A stretch of DNA of 64,000 nucleotides from NCBI GenBank assembly GCA_023212725.1, contig JALBYF010000032.1, positions 1-64,000 on the forward strand, in the 5' to 3' direction. Shown here in pieces: positions 36,811-47,481 of this stretch. The stretch comes from Tranzscheliella williamsii. Its lineage: Eukaryota > Basidiomycota > Ustilaginomycetes > Ustilaginales > Ustilaginaceae. The number at the start of each line of letters is the position of its first letter. The first letter of the stretch is position 1. The translations under genes and the position numbers were made by a program. The notes beneath the pieces are model-generated. The model was not told the DNA's origin. It saw only the letters and a program-made list of their open reading frames with translations, and ran no database searches.

Positions 36811-39390
36811 TTAGTTGATGGGAATGGACGTGCATCCAATGTTGACAAGACCATCTTGAGTGACGTTGGTGCAGCAGACCGGGGTGGCCTTGCAGATGCT
36901 CTGGAGCGAGATACCGAGCACAGGGATCTGGTTGCAGTTCATGCCAATGTCGCCAGCGATCGAGTTGAAGCCAAGAAGACCGGCAAGCGTCTTCTTCTTG
37001 TCTTCGTCGTGAATCACCTGGTTGCAGCACTGAGCTGAGCCGACCGAGCACTGTCCGTTGTTGTTCTTCTCCGACGTTCCTCGTGGGCGCGGTCGCTGCC
37101 CCTTGCCACTGGTCAAGATGGCTCGCTTGGCCATATCCTCGTCGAATTCGGCAGCCCATCGCTTGGAAAGACTCCTGAGCAGGTCCTCGTTACCCACGGG
37201 GACACTGATGCCGTTCAGGGTATTCTGGAGGAGCTCCTCTGGGTCGACCGACTCGTCTCGCTTGTGAGTTTTGTGCTCAGCGGTTCCGGTCAGGGCGTCG
37301 ACGTGGTGGGTCTTGTCTCCGGTATTGGTCTTATCCAAGGCCTCTTGCAGCACATCCACGGCATAGCTCAGGGCTTTCTGCTGCTCTACATCCACCGCTC
37401 GGCGGGTGTTCGCGCTGTTGACAATATCGGAAAGTTTGGAGAGAGTAGCTTGAGTAGCCGCCAACGGGTTGTCGGCAACATTCGAACCGGTCTCACCTCG
37501 ACGTGTCTTCTGGCTATTGACCACACCTGCAAGGGCAGCAAGCGTGGCCTGGACAGGGACAACCTGGTTGTCGGTGTCAACAACGTTGTTCCCGTGACGC
37601 TTGGTGTGCTGGGCGTTGGCAACCCCGGCAAGAGCGGCCATGGTGGCCTCGATGGGGGCAAACTGAGCATCGTTCTTAATGTCGACGGATCGTGCCTTCT
37701 GAGAGTTCAAGACGCCCGAGAGAGCAGCAAGCGTGCCCTGAACGGGGATAACCTGGTTGTCAGACTTGACAACGTTGTTGTGTCGCTTGGTCTTCTGGCC
37801 GTTGACAACACCAGAAAGGCCAGCAATGGTTCCCTGAAGGGGAACAAACTGGCTGTCGTTGTCAATGTCGGAGCTTCGCTTGGTCTTCTGACCGTTGACA
37901 ACACCAGAAAGGCCAGCAATGGTTCCCTGAAGGGGAACAAACTGGCTGTCGTTGTCAATGTCGGTGCTTCGCTTGGTCTTCTGTCCGTTGACGACACCGG
38001 CGAGGCCAGCGATGGTTCCTTGGATAGGTACAACCTGGTTGTCTGACTTGACAACGTTGTCATGTCGCTTGGTTTTCTGCCCGTTGACGACACCAGAGAG
38101 GCCAGCAATAGTTCCCTGAAGGGGGAAAACCTGGTTGTCGTTGTCAATGTCGGAGCTTCGCTTGGTCTTCTGGCCGTTGACAACGCCGGAGAGGCCGGCA
38201 ATAGTTCCCTGAAGCGGGAAAAACTGGCTGTCGTTGTCAATGTCGGAGCTTCGCCTGCCGGCCTTTTGAAGGTTAGCAACGCCGGAAAGGAGGGCAGCGG
38301 TGGCCTGGATGGGGAGAACCTGGTTGGTGTTGTCGATGACATCTTTGTGCATGGCGGGGGCGTTTCGCTTGCTGGCCTTCTGGACGTTGGCAACCTCGGA
38401 AAGCAGAGCAGCAGTGGCCTGGATCGGGAGAACCTGGTTGGTGTTGTCAACTTTGTGGAAGTCGGCAGCGTTTCGCTTGTGTGCCTTCTGACTGTTCACA
38501 ACCTCAGACAGGGCCGCGAGGGTGGCCTGGATCGGGAGGAACTGAGCGCTGTTCTTGACGTCGACACCTCGCTTGGTAGCCTGCTCGTTGAGGATGCCAG
38601 CGAGCGCGGCCATAGTACCCTGGATGGGGAAAACCTGGTTGTCATTGTCAATGGCGTCGCCTTTAGCGTGGCGCTTGGCATGCTGAGCATTGAGCACGCC
38701 AGAAAGGGCAGTGAGGGTGGCCTCAACGGGGAAAACCTGGGAGGTGTTGTCGATGTCAGAAGCTCGCTTAGTGCTCTGGTGGTTAATGACCTCAGAGAGA
38801 GCAGCAATGGTGGCCTGGATGGGAACCACCTGGTTGCTGCCCTTGACGACATTGTCACGCTTGGTAGCATGCTGGGAGTTGATGACTTCGGAGAGGGCAG
38901 CACCAGTAGCCTGGATGGGCAGGAACTGAGCGCTGTTCTCAATGCCAACGGCTCGCTTGGCATGCTGGCCGTTCACGACACCGGCGAGACCAGCCAGAGT
39001 GGCCTGGATGGGCACGGACTGGCTGTCGTTGTCAATGTCGGTGGCTCTCGAAGCAAGCTGCTTGTTGACAACGCCAGCCAGAGCAGCGGCAGTAGCCTCG
39101 ACGGGAAAGACCTGCGAGGCGTTGTCGATGTCGGAGCTTCGCTTAGCGTGCTGCTTGTTGCCAACACCGGCCAAGAAGGCGCCAGTGCCCTGGATAGGCA
39201 CAAACTGAGCGGAGTTGTCAATGTGAGTGCTTCGCTTGGCGGTTTGGCCGTTGACGACGCCTGCGAGGCCGGCCAGGGTGCCCTGAATCGGCACCACTTG
39301 GTTGTCGTTGTCGATTGGAGAACCAGCAAGGACCGGGCCGGAAAAGGCAGAGACAGCTGCAACAGCAGCAAGGAATTGGAGGTACTTCAT
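36811..39390 (-). CDS. hum3: Hum3-like hydrophobin/repellent hybrid preprotein
   Basis: Start set at 39390, where MKYLQFLAAVAAVSAFSG gives a signal peptide; an ATG 45 bp upstream would precede it. The 859-residue precursor has about 20 repeats of 31-37 residues with the core (I/V)DN-x-x-Q-x-x-P-(I/V)-(Q/E)-(A/G)-T-x-A-x-L-(A/S)-x-V-x-N, almost all ending KR, RR or R, the Kex2 cleavage signal of the late secretory pathway. Four more dibasic or RPR sites follow. The last about 80 residues are a hydrophobin domain with the eight-Cys pattern C-x6-CC-xn-C-xn-C-x5-CC-xn-C. Processing should release many small amphipathic repellent-like peptides plus one class I hydrophobin for the hyphal surface. 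U. maydis Hum3 has this same hybrid design and acts with Rsp1 in pathogenicity. Repeats 12-16 are nearly identical in DNA. Confidence 0.95.
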   Translation of the reverse strand: MKYLQFLAAVAAVSAFSGPVLAGSPIDNDNQVVPIQGTLAGLAGVVNGQTAKRSTHIDNSAQFVPIQGTGAFLAGVGNKQHAKRSSDIDNASQVFPVEATAAALAGVVNKQLASRATDIDNDSQSVPIQATLAGLAGVVNGQHAKRAVGIENSAQFLPIQATGAALSEVINSQHATKRDNVVKGSNQVVPIQATIAALSEVINHQSTKRASDIDNTSQVFPVEATLTALSGVLNAQHAKRHAKGDAIDNDNQVFPIQGTMAALAGILNEQATKRGVDVKNSAQFLPIQATLAALSEVVNSQKAHKRNAADFHKVDNTNQVLPIQATAALLSEVANVQKASKRNAPAMHKDVIDNTNQVLPIQATAALLSGVANLQKAGRRSSDIDNDSQFFPLQGTIAGLSGVVNGQKTKRSSDIDNDNQVFPLQGTIAGLSGVVNGQKTKRHDNVVKSDNQVVPIQGTIAGLAGVVNGQKTKRSTDIDNDSQFVPLQGTIAGLSGVVNGQKTKRSSDIDNDSQFVPLQGTIAGLSGVVNGQKTKRHNNVVKSDNQVIPVQGTLAALSGVLNSQKARSVDIKNDAQFAPIEATMAALAGVANAQHTKRHGNNVVDTDNQVVPVQATLAALAGVVNSQKTRRGETGSNVADNPLAATQATLSKLSDIVNSANTRRAVDVEQQKALSYAVDVLQEALDKTNTGDKTHHVDALTGTAEHKTHKRDESVDPEELLQNTLNGISVPVGNEDLLRSLSKRWAAEFDEDMAKRAILTSGKGQRPRPRGTSEKNNNGQCSVGSAQCCNQVIHDEDKKKTLAGLLGFNSIAGDIGMNCNQIPVLGISLQSICKATPVCCTNVTQDGLVNIGCTSIPIN
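37300..39330 (-). repeat. Tandem coding repeats of the Hum3-like precursor
   Basis: About twenty units of 93-111 bp. Neighbouring units around 37788-37973 differ at only two or three of about 93 bases, whereas N-terminal units share little beyond the protein motif, showing recent local duplication or conversion in the middle of the array. Confidence 0.9.
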
Positions 39391-39617
39391 CGTTGGCTCG
39401 TATGATTGGTGGGCTTGGTCAGAAAGTTGTGGCAAAGACGATTATAAAAGAGAGTGAGGCGGAGGCCGAAAGGCGATGGAGACTTTGGCAACGAGGGAAC
39501 GGGGAAGGGGAAGGAGAAGCAGCAGCGGGAGCAGGAGCAATTAGGGGAGGGGATGTGGACAAAACTAGCTTTGAGGAAAGGAAGTGAAGGAAGGAGAAGA
39601 GGCTGGCATGTGTATGG

Positions 39618-39624
39618 TTATATA
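39618..39624 (-). promoter_or_regulatory. Candidate TATA box of the Hum3-like gene
   Basis: TATATAA on the minus strand, about 230 bp upstream of the ATG at 39390. A second AT element (TTATAAT) lies at about 39442, only 50 bp upstream. Confidence 0.4.
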
Positions 39625-40975
39625 CGTTCCAGCGGGGACAAGCGAGCATTGCGGTGGTAAAGGCATAATGGGTATGTGCTCAGATTGGGTAAGACATAGT
39701 GAGACGGTCAACCGGGATACCCGCGATCAAAACATTGCATACCAGGACAAGAGCAGGCGGGTACACCATCTGTGTTCTGGCATGTCTGGGGAGGGATATT
39801 TGGGAGTCGATAGGTTGAGTGGGCTCGCTTACGAGAGCCGACGTTGAGTCAGATCTCTCGCAGGCATGTTTGGAGTGGCGGAAGGGAAGGATAAGGCAGA
39901 CCAGGACGGGACAGGGGAGAAGTCGAAAGCAACTGCGGGATGCAAGAGCACAGGAGATTCCAGAAACTCGGAGCAGGTGCAGTGCGGCCAGGTAGGATGA
40001 CGAGCTGCTTGGGAGTTCGAATAGTCCATTGTGGTACGTCTCGCAACTTGGGCATGACTTGACCCCGCCGAAGAGCCCGTCGTTTCGGTTGTGCGACTAG
40101 GAGCGACAGAGGAGAAGCGGGCCTCGAGCCAATTGCAGGACGCGGAAGGTTTCTGGGAATCGGCGAATGTATCACAAACGATGGGCAGGCTGCATGCAGT
40201 AGAGCGGTAGCTAGCTACCATGTTGGGCACTCACACGCGTTGGCGCCTGATCGACATCGGCTGCATGCTGTGATCTGCAGGTCTTACGTCGGATGGACAA
40301 AGAAGAACCGGCCTTGAATGCAGGCCGTAACGCAGTGTAGGTCGTAAAATGTCGTATAAATGTCTCGATCAGCAGGCCGGGCATGAACAACGGGAAAGCC
40401 TGAATGGAAAAGGAAGCGCCCCATGTAATTGGCATGATCTGCATCAGCTTGCAGGATCCAGCTTGTTCGCTTGCGGTGAATGCGAGCGCAAACATGTAGC
40501 AACGATGACGTTGTAGCTATGTTGGTGCGCGAAATGCGGCAAGCGACAAAAATGCGAACCAGTGCTCCTTGTTGCCTCGGCCTCCCTTGTGCATCTTGTG
40601 CTTTGTGACTGTGTCTGTGCTGGGGATGTGATCTTCATTGAGGAAGCCTGTCAGTTGCAGGGCTGAAATGCTCAGAAAGGGGGGCTATGCTGCAGCAGCA
40701 GATCAAGGCAGCCGCGGAAACCACGACAGAGTTCAGCTGCATCGGGCCAACAACGGTAGTCTACAGCGGAATGGGCGCGCGAATTGAAATGCCAGTTGCA
40801 GTTTGCCACGATCTGACGGCAGCAACGGTAATGCGCTGACAAGGGAGGGAAGAAAACTCGTCTAGCGTGGGAGCTGGCCGACGGGACGCTTTGGGAGGCG
40901 TTGCGAACTGCGAGAAGAGCTAGTTAAGCTTGAGAGATCGCCACATAGCAGCAGTACTTGGGGGGTTCAGGCTTT

Positions 40976-41021
40976 GGCATGGCATGACACGGCATGGCAT
41001 GGCATGACATTGGCATGGCAT
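40976..41021. repeat. GGCAT/GACA microsatellite
   Basis: Imperfect tandem GGCAT units interspersed with GACA over 46 bp. Confidence 0.7.
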
Positions 41022-42269
41022 TGCGTTGACCGGTCTCTTTCTTGTGGGGTGCTCTCGCATGGCGGCCGATCTTGACAGCTGTAAAGCTAGAGGTCACAAG
41101 CGACGGGCGGTAGCGCAGTGGATGAATCGTTGGGATGCACCAGCGGAATGTGGACAGCAACTTGCGTGTGTGGAGAGAGTTAATGACAAGTGTAAGTTGT
41201 GAATGTGAGTGATATATCCCCATCCGTTGCTGCACGTCAAAATCCGCAGTATTCAGTCAAGACTCAAATTGAATGCGCAGCATGCATTCCGGCTGAGCTT
41301 CGAGGGGACCGTTCCAGATTTCGGATTTCGTTCTTTATGTCAGAGCTCACGCGCGCTTCCATTTCCTTGAAATTGAAGGGTCAATCTGCGTTCTTTCCAT
41401 TAGACAGACGCCAGCCTACACGGTACGCAGAACCTCTCGCTAATCAAGAGAGCTCTGCTGCGAACCTACAACCTACAAAGCAGTGTGAGTGTTACGCCCC
41501 TCGACTTCTCAAAGCTGAATACAAGTGGCGGGAGGACAGCAGCTAGCGTTGATTGTGTTGGTCGCATTCAGAATTCCCGATGCATTCGTCATGGCGGTAA
41601 AATTGTAAGGTTGTCGTCGGGAAGGCAGTTGGAATGGGAGCTGCAGCCTTTTCTGTCGCGCCCGTCCAACTATGCCGTATCTATTGTTTTTTTAACACAG
41701 TTTGTGCTGAAACCCACTTTTACGCGGGGCAGCTTGCCATTGCTGCGCAGGCGTCCTCATTGACGGGCAATGCGCGATATCTGCTTTACAAGCTGCTGCT
41801 CAACGTCGTTTTCGATGCAGGCTTGCTTGTGACGTACTTCAGAACCGAGAGGTGCCCGCGATGGCGGGAACGTTCTTTGTTTCGCAACTCTTCTTTAGCA
41901 TTTGTCAGCGACTACCTCGCATCTCAGCTCATCGCGTTAACACGACCCACGGTCAGGTGACATGCGCTCTCCCAATCCATACCAAGCTTCTGCTATACCG
42001 CATCGATCCTAAAGCTCGCTGACCCTTCGCACGGAAGCGTGCAAATCGCTTGACGCGCCGCTGCGACGTACTCTCAGTCTGTTCGAGCCAGTATAAAGTA
42101 TCATTTTGTGGTGGGGGTTGATAAAAACACGACAAAGATTGATCACCACACGACAATTCCCGATAGCTAGCCCGATGCGACTTCATCCGGGAGAAGAAAT
42201 ATGGTATTTAACATAATTTTGAGTGGCAGCTCGTCGACACTCCCTAGTAGACATCACTTGATTTGACTC

Positions 42270-42569
42270 TCAAGTTGCATCGTGATCATCAACACCAGGC
42301 AACTGTAGATATCGCACAATGTCACACAACATAATGGCAGTGTTCATGTCAGACTCAAGCAAACGTTGTGAAAGCGCTCGTGCAAGATCGCTATCGGGTA
42401 ATGTCGTGCGGTGATCAATCTTTGTCATGCTTTTATTAACCCCCTTTCGTGGTTGCATTTTGGTTGTTCGAATTTCTTCTTTGTTTTTGCCCTTTTTCGC
42501 GGCCTTGCTCACCCATCCTCTGTTCTTTCTTGACGCTGGAGTGGGTGAAAGACAGATCCATCCTTCCAT
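42270..42569 (-). CDS. Possible small hypothetical protein or gene fragment
   Basis: A 99-residue frame. The first half is basic (RKNRGWVSKAAKKGKNKEE). The second half (LPDSDLARALSQRLLESDMN, continuing into CDIVRYLQLPGVDDHD) looks like an ordered acidic helical unit and stops soon after. Codon use is not clearly fungal-coding and no family is recognised. It could be the end of a decayed gene or a chance frame. Confidence 0.25.
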   Translation of the reverse strand: MEGWICLSPTPASRKNRGWVSKAAKKGKNKEEIRTTKMQPRKGVNKSMTKIDHRTTLPDSDLARALSQRLLESDMNTAIMLCDIVRYLQLPGVDDHDAT

Positions 42570-42990
42570 GAAACATCTGCCCGAAAGCGCTACGTGTGTG
42601 ACTCAAGCACATTCAGCTCAGCGCACACGCTCTGCAAGGGCCGGACCAAAACAAAATAGAGCGGACTGAAAGATGCAGGGAAGGTGAATATGCGTACATT
42701 GGCGGAGGGGAAGGTGAGATTCTTTCGGAGCAGAGATCGCGCGATAAGCATCCGCAAAGCCAAACCAGCGAACGGGCAATAGGAACGAGGCTCCTTTTTG
42801 TAGTTTGCAAGCAAACCATGAAGACTTGGCCGGGTCAGAACCAGTCTTCTTGCTAAAACACCGGCGCATCGTCGACAAGGTTTCGCAAGCGTAGGATGGG
42901 ATCAGGCCACGGCAACGTAAATGTCCTCTACTGCGAATCGATGAAGCGGTCAAACAAACCGCACAACATCGGGCGCGAGATAGAGCACAC

Positions 42991-45475
42991 TTAACGGCCA
43001 CCGAAAGCCTTCTGCATGGAACGCTTGAGTCGGAGCGAAGCTCGTCGGAACTCGTCAGCGGAAGCATCCTGGACTTCGAGCAGCTCAAGCGCCTTGGCAA
43101 GCTCCTGCTCGATCTGGATCTTGGCAGGTCGCTTGAGGTTGGCAGCGGGGCTCGAGATGGTCTCCTCGACAGAGTGGACGTAGGCCTCGAGGTCGTTCTT
43201 GGCATCGTGCTTGGCGGTGAAGTCCTTGTCGGCCTTGGAGAAGGTCTCAGCGTCCTTGATCATCTGCTCAATCTCGTTGGAGCTCAATCGACCAACAGAG
43301 TTGGTAATCGTGATGTTGGCCTTTCGGCCGGTGATCTTCTCCTGAGCCGAAACCTTGAGCAGACCGTTGGCGTCAATCTCAAAGGTAGTGAGCAGCTCGG
43401 CCTGGCCTCGGGGTTGAGGAGGGATACCGGTAAGCTCAAACTCTCCAAGCAGTCGGTTGTCCTTGCACTGGGTTCGCTCGCCCTCGTACACGGGGAAAGT
43501 TACCTGGGTCTGGTTGTCCTCGACAGTGGTGAAGACACGGGTCTTGTTGCATGGGATAGGAGTGTTTCGGGGTACAACAACACCGAAGACATCACCCTGC
43601 ATGGCAACACCAAGCGAAAGAGGAGCGACATCGAGCAAGAGAAGGTCGGCGGTCTTGTCGCTGGTCTGGTTGGTCAGAACGGCAGCCTGGACAGCAGCAC
43701 CGTAGGCAACAGCCTCATCGGGGTTGATCGACTTGTTAAGCTGTCGACCACCGAAGAACTCGGAGATCAAAGACTGGATCTTGGGGATACGGGTGGAGCC
43801 ACCGACGAGGACAATGTCGTCAACCTTGTCGGCGGGGATCTTGGAGTCCTTGAGGACCTTGGCAACAGGGTCAATGGTGCCCTTGAAGGCGGCAGCGTTG
43901 ATCTCCTCGAAACGGGCTCGGGTGATGTTGGCCTGGAAGTCAATGCCCTGGAAAAGGGAGTCAACCTCAACGGTGGTCTGAGTAACCGAGGAGAGGGTTC
44001 GCTTGGCTCGCTCACAGGCGGAACGGAGTCGTCGAGTGGCTCGGGGGTCGTCAGAGATGTCAAGCTTGTTCTTTCGCTCGAACTCCTTCTTAAAGTGGTC
44101 AAGAAGAGCGTTGTCGAAGTCCTCACCACCCAGGTGAGTGTCACCAGCGGTGGCCTTGACGGCGAAAACGCCACCGGTGATGTTGAGCAGCGACACATCG
44201 AAGGTTCCTCCTCCGAGATCGTAGATGAGAACGTTCTTCTCGGTGGAGGACTTGGAGTCGAGACCGTAAGCGATGGCGGCAGCAGTGGGCTCGTTGATGA
44301 TTCGGAGAACATCAAGACCGGCGATAGCACCTGGATGGGATGGAAAGCATGCAAAATCAGCGGACTGTGTCAGCACAATGCTATCATTCCCGTCGACACG
44401 ATGCAGCCCAGCTATGTAGTCGTCTGTTCAATTCCCGTCATGAAAGCGGACTGATTCTGGATGCCGGATCAAGTAGCGCTCAGCTAGCCGTTCTTAGTAT
44501 TTGGATTTTTGCTTCCGCACAGCTTGTGAGCCTCGGAATTAGCATGGAATAAATGCGTATCATCGCTGCGCAACTTTGTAGGGCATCCAACTTCGACCCC
44601 ATCGCTCTGTCGAATCGAGAACAATCCCACGCGACCACATAGCTGCGACTGCATCATATACTTCAACATCGATCCGAGAAACTTACCAGCATCCTTGGTG
44701 GCGAGTCGCTGAGAGTCGTTGAAGTAGGCTGGGACAGTGATGACGGCCTTCTTGACCTCCTTGCCAATCTTGGCCTCAGCGATCTCCTTCATCTTGGTAA
44801 GAACCATGGAAGAGATCTCCTGAGGGGAGAACTGCTTCTTCTCCTCCAGGTAGTTGACCTCAATGAAAGGGGAGCCCTCCTTGTCAATGACAGCGAAAGG
44901 CCAGTGCTGCATGTCCTTCTTGACGTCAGGGTCATCGTATCGTCGGCCAATGAGTCGCTTGGCGTCGAAGACGGTTTGCCTAGGGTTCATGGCAGCCTGG
45001 TTCTTGGCAGCATCTCCGATCAATCGCTCGCTCTCGGTGAAAGCGACGTAGGAGGGAGTGGTTCGGTTACCCTGGTCGTTGGCGATGATTTCAACTCGCT
45101 CGTTGACCCACCAGCCCACACAAGAGTAAGTGGTACCAAGATCTATTCACATGGGAGTAGATTGACAGAGTAATAAAAGACGATGGCAAGCGGTCAGCTG
45201 AGGATCTAGCAGGTCTGCGTGCAGCACAGCATTTCGCAAGCTAGTGTTTGCTAGACGCTAGGGGTAGCAGCAAGTGTTACAAAGCCATCAAGCAGTTCAA
45301 GATGAGATCCCAAGTACGACTTGGAGATGCTTCGTTAAGATGATCAAAGCGCCGGCTTGGCTCTGAGACACTATGCTGCGAGGTTGCTGAAGTGACGTCG
45401 CAGATACATACCGATACCGATGGCGCCCTGGTAGACGGTCTCGTCGACGGGAGTAGCGGGAACCTCGCTGGACAT
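42991..45475 (-). CDS. SSB1: Ribosome-associated Hsp70 chaperone, SSB type
   Basis: Three exons, 45475-45412, 45142-44687 and 44330-42991, with introns of 269 and 356 bp (GTATGT...ATAG and GTAAGT...TCCAG), both phase 1, give 619 residues. Joined, the nucleotide-binding domain reads [14 protein letters not shown], then [46 protein letters not shown] and [11 protein letters not shown]. It is SSB rather than SSA: the C-terminus ends [11 protein letters not shown] with no EEVD, and LSSNEIEQM and [15 protein letters not shown] fit yeast Ssb. It binds nascent chains at the ribosome with the RAC complex. A minor oddity is WWVNERVEI, where yeast has a short spacer before VEI. The final coding exon carries most of the protein. 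Confidence 0.95.
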
Positions 45476-46142
45476 TTTGACGAAGTTTTTGTGATGTGAG
45501 GGGAAAGGGTGGTGATGAAAAAGGATGAAGAGAGGGATGGCGACGGACGAGACACAAATTTCTTTGAGCAAGCGCTGTTGCTTGACTGGTTGGGGATAGC
45601 TTTGCTGGCGGGCTAACTGGCTACCTCGACAGAGCCGTGCGATCTGGCGCTTGTAAGTCGACAGAAAGAGCACTTCTATGCCTCTCTGCTCCGTTCGCAG
45701 GTAAGAGTTCCTGCTTAGTAGGAAGAAAAATTTTAGAAGAACTTCGTGCCAAGTGTATCGATTTGGGTATTAGAGAGAGCGATGTTGAATTGAATCTCCT
45801 TCGAGCTGGGACCTGCGCTCTATATTCTCACAATTTCAAATCCAACCTCTACTCTGCTCGAACTTGTGCTGCGAGACAATACAAGTCGGCATGCTCTAGA
45901 AATAAGCCGCGACATCGATAGCCGTGGCTGCGGCACTGGCCAGGCTGCACTCATCCCTGCTATTACCGCACGAAAGACTCTTGTTACGGTTTCCGGCTCC
46001 GAGAAGAAGTGCGCGAAAAGTTGAAAGGCTTGCGTAACGGGCGGGGGCTCATTTGCTCACGATCAGACCCCTCCCCTCCTCTCGCAATTGACCGTATTAG
46101 CAGCGCTCGCTATCCCGCACCTGTTTCAGGCTCCTCGTCACG
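45476..46142. promoter_or_regulatory. Divergent promoter region of SSB and uS2m
   Basis: 667 bp between two divergent start codons, holding both promoters. It is pyrimidine-rich just upstream of the SSB ATG. I see no clear heat-shock element. Confidence 0.45.
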
Positions 46143-47204
46143 ATGGCCAGTCCCATTGCTACCAGTTCGAGGACGACCCTGGCCCGGATTTCGATACCAT
46201 CCTCTAATCGTATTTTCATTCAGAATGTGCGATCCCTCACGGCCAGTACCACTTATACTGCCGTTGCATCTGGCACCGACGCCCCTCTTGCCCAAACTGA
46301 GACAAGTGACGAAGTGGAGCAAAGGCGTTTGCGACGATCTGTAATGAGCCAGTTCTCCGACCTGGGTAGCACGCAGACGCGGGCCAATTCATTCCGACCA
46401 CACAAGCTACGCCTTGACCCAGTCGATGCCCACAAGCTTACCTTGAACCACCTGGTTGCGGCCACCGCCCAGGTAGGACATTCCCTTACCTCTCTCAAAG
46501 CAGCACATCAGCCCTACATCTACGGCCAGCGCCATGGCGTTGCAATCTTTGACCTGGAGCGCGCTACTCTCCCCTCCCTACGCCGCGCGGCAGCGGTCGT
46601 CAAGGCGGTCACTGAACGTGATGGTATCATCCTCTTTGTTGGTACACGGCCCGGCCAGAAGGCTGCCGTTCTGGCCGCTACCAAAAGGCTGAACGGGAAT
46701 GGATTTCACGTCACAGCAGAACGCTGGATGCCTGGAGTCATCACCAATGCGCCCAAACTCCTTGCTTCTGCCATTTTGAAGTCGATGGAGGCCGAAGACG
46801 GTTCGGGTGTTCCTAACACCAACCGGCTCGCTTCGCAAACCCTTCAACCCGATCTCGTGGTTGTGCTCAATCCCGTGGAGAATTCTTTCGCCATCAGGGA
46901 AGCGACACAGGCCAACATCCCCACAATTGCCATCACCGACTCTGATGTCGACCCGAGGTCCGTGACGTATCCGATCCCTGCCAATGACGATTCGATCAGG
47001 GTTGTTGAGCTCATCATCGGTGTGCTTTCCAAGGCGGGTGAGGAAGGTATCAAGTCTCGAGCAAAGAAGCTGGATGAGGCGGAGAAACTGGAGCGAAAGG
47101 TGCAAAAGACGCTCAACAACCGCATTGAAGGCGCAAACTTTGACCCTCGGACTCGCTTCGCCACAAACCGCAATGCGGAGGCTCAGGGCGACGACATCCT
47201 CTGA
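46143..47204 (+). CDS. MRP4: Mitochondrial small-subunit ribosomal protein uS2m
   Basis: A 353-residue protein without introns. The first 40 residues (Ser, Thr, Arg and Ile-rich, few acids) are a mitochondrial targeting sequence. The S2 fold is clear: LTLNHLVAATAQVGHSLTSL, IYGQRHGVAIFDLERA, IILFVGTRPGQ, ERWMPGVITNA, PDLVVVLNPVENSFAIREA, IPTIAITDSDVDPR and YPIPANDDSIRVVEL, all in the bacterial RpsB order. It belongs to the mitoribosome small subunit. A basic helical tail (RAKKLDEAEKLERKVQKTL) extends past the bacterial domain. Confidence 0.95.
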   Translation: MASPIATSSRTTLARISIPSSNRIFIQNVRSLTASTTYTAVASGTDAPLAQTETSDEVEQRRLRRSVMSQFSDLGSTQTRANSFRPHKLRLDPVDAHKLTLNHLVAATAQVGHSLTSLKAAHQPYIYGQRHGVAIFDLERATLPSLRRAAAVVKAVTERDGIILFVGTRPGQKAAVLAATKRLNGNGFHVTAERWMPGVITNAPKLLASAILKSMEAEDGSGVPNTNRLASQTLQPDLVVVLNPVENSFAIREATQANIPTIAITDSDVDPRSVTYPIPANDDSIRVVELIIGVLSKAGEEGIKSRAKKLDEAEKLERKVQKTLNNRIEGANFDPRTRFATNRNAEAQGDDIL

Positions 47205-47481
47205 TCTGTCGCTGGAATTTGTACACTAGCCACACTACGAAAGATGGTCCTATGTGTCACCTTACATTGCCGTTGCACAACGAGCGGGGGGTGGGGAGGT
47301 AGCAGAATATGTATGCGAACAAACCGTACAGGGAACAAGGGCAAGGAACATCAGATGTAGAAAGAAGTCCGTATGGTATGTTCGCAGGAATAAGGCGACG
47401 AAGGGGAGAGCTGGGAAGCCTAGCGAATACGGCCAAAAGGGTATTACAGGTATCAAACTGGATGCGGGATTGCGTAAAGGC

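Larger units (their letters stand above)
39391..42990. other. 3.6-kb intergenic region upstream of hum3-like gene
   Basis: Contains the hum3 upstream region and the 3' flank of SSB. It includes a GGCAT-type microsatellite at 40976-41021 and one short Lys-rich open frame (42270-42569, minus). I see no gene with recognisable similarity. The length suits a promoter under developmental control, but that is inference. Confidence 0.4.

Noticed and set aside
38062..39405. Long plus-strand open frame opposite the hum3-like gene
   Set aside because: It is the antisense shadow of the tandem repeats, with repetitive Leu/Gly/Val wording and no independent start context or domain.
43174..44454. 426-residue plus-strand open frame opposite the SSB gene
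   Set aside because: Hsp70 genes are known for long antisense frames caused by their codon bias; the frame spans a sense-strand intron boundary and has no domain.
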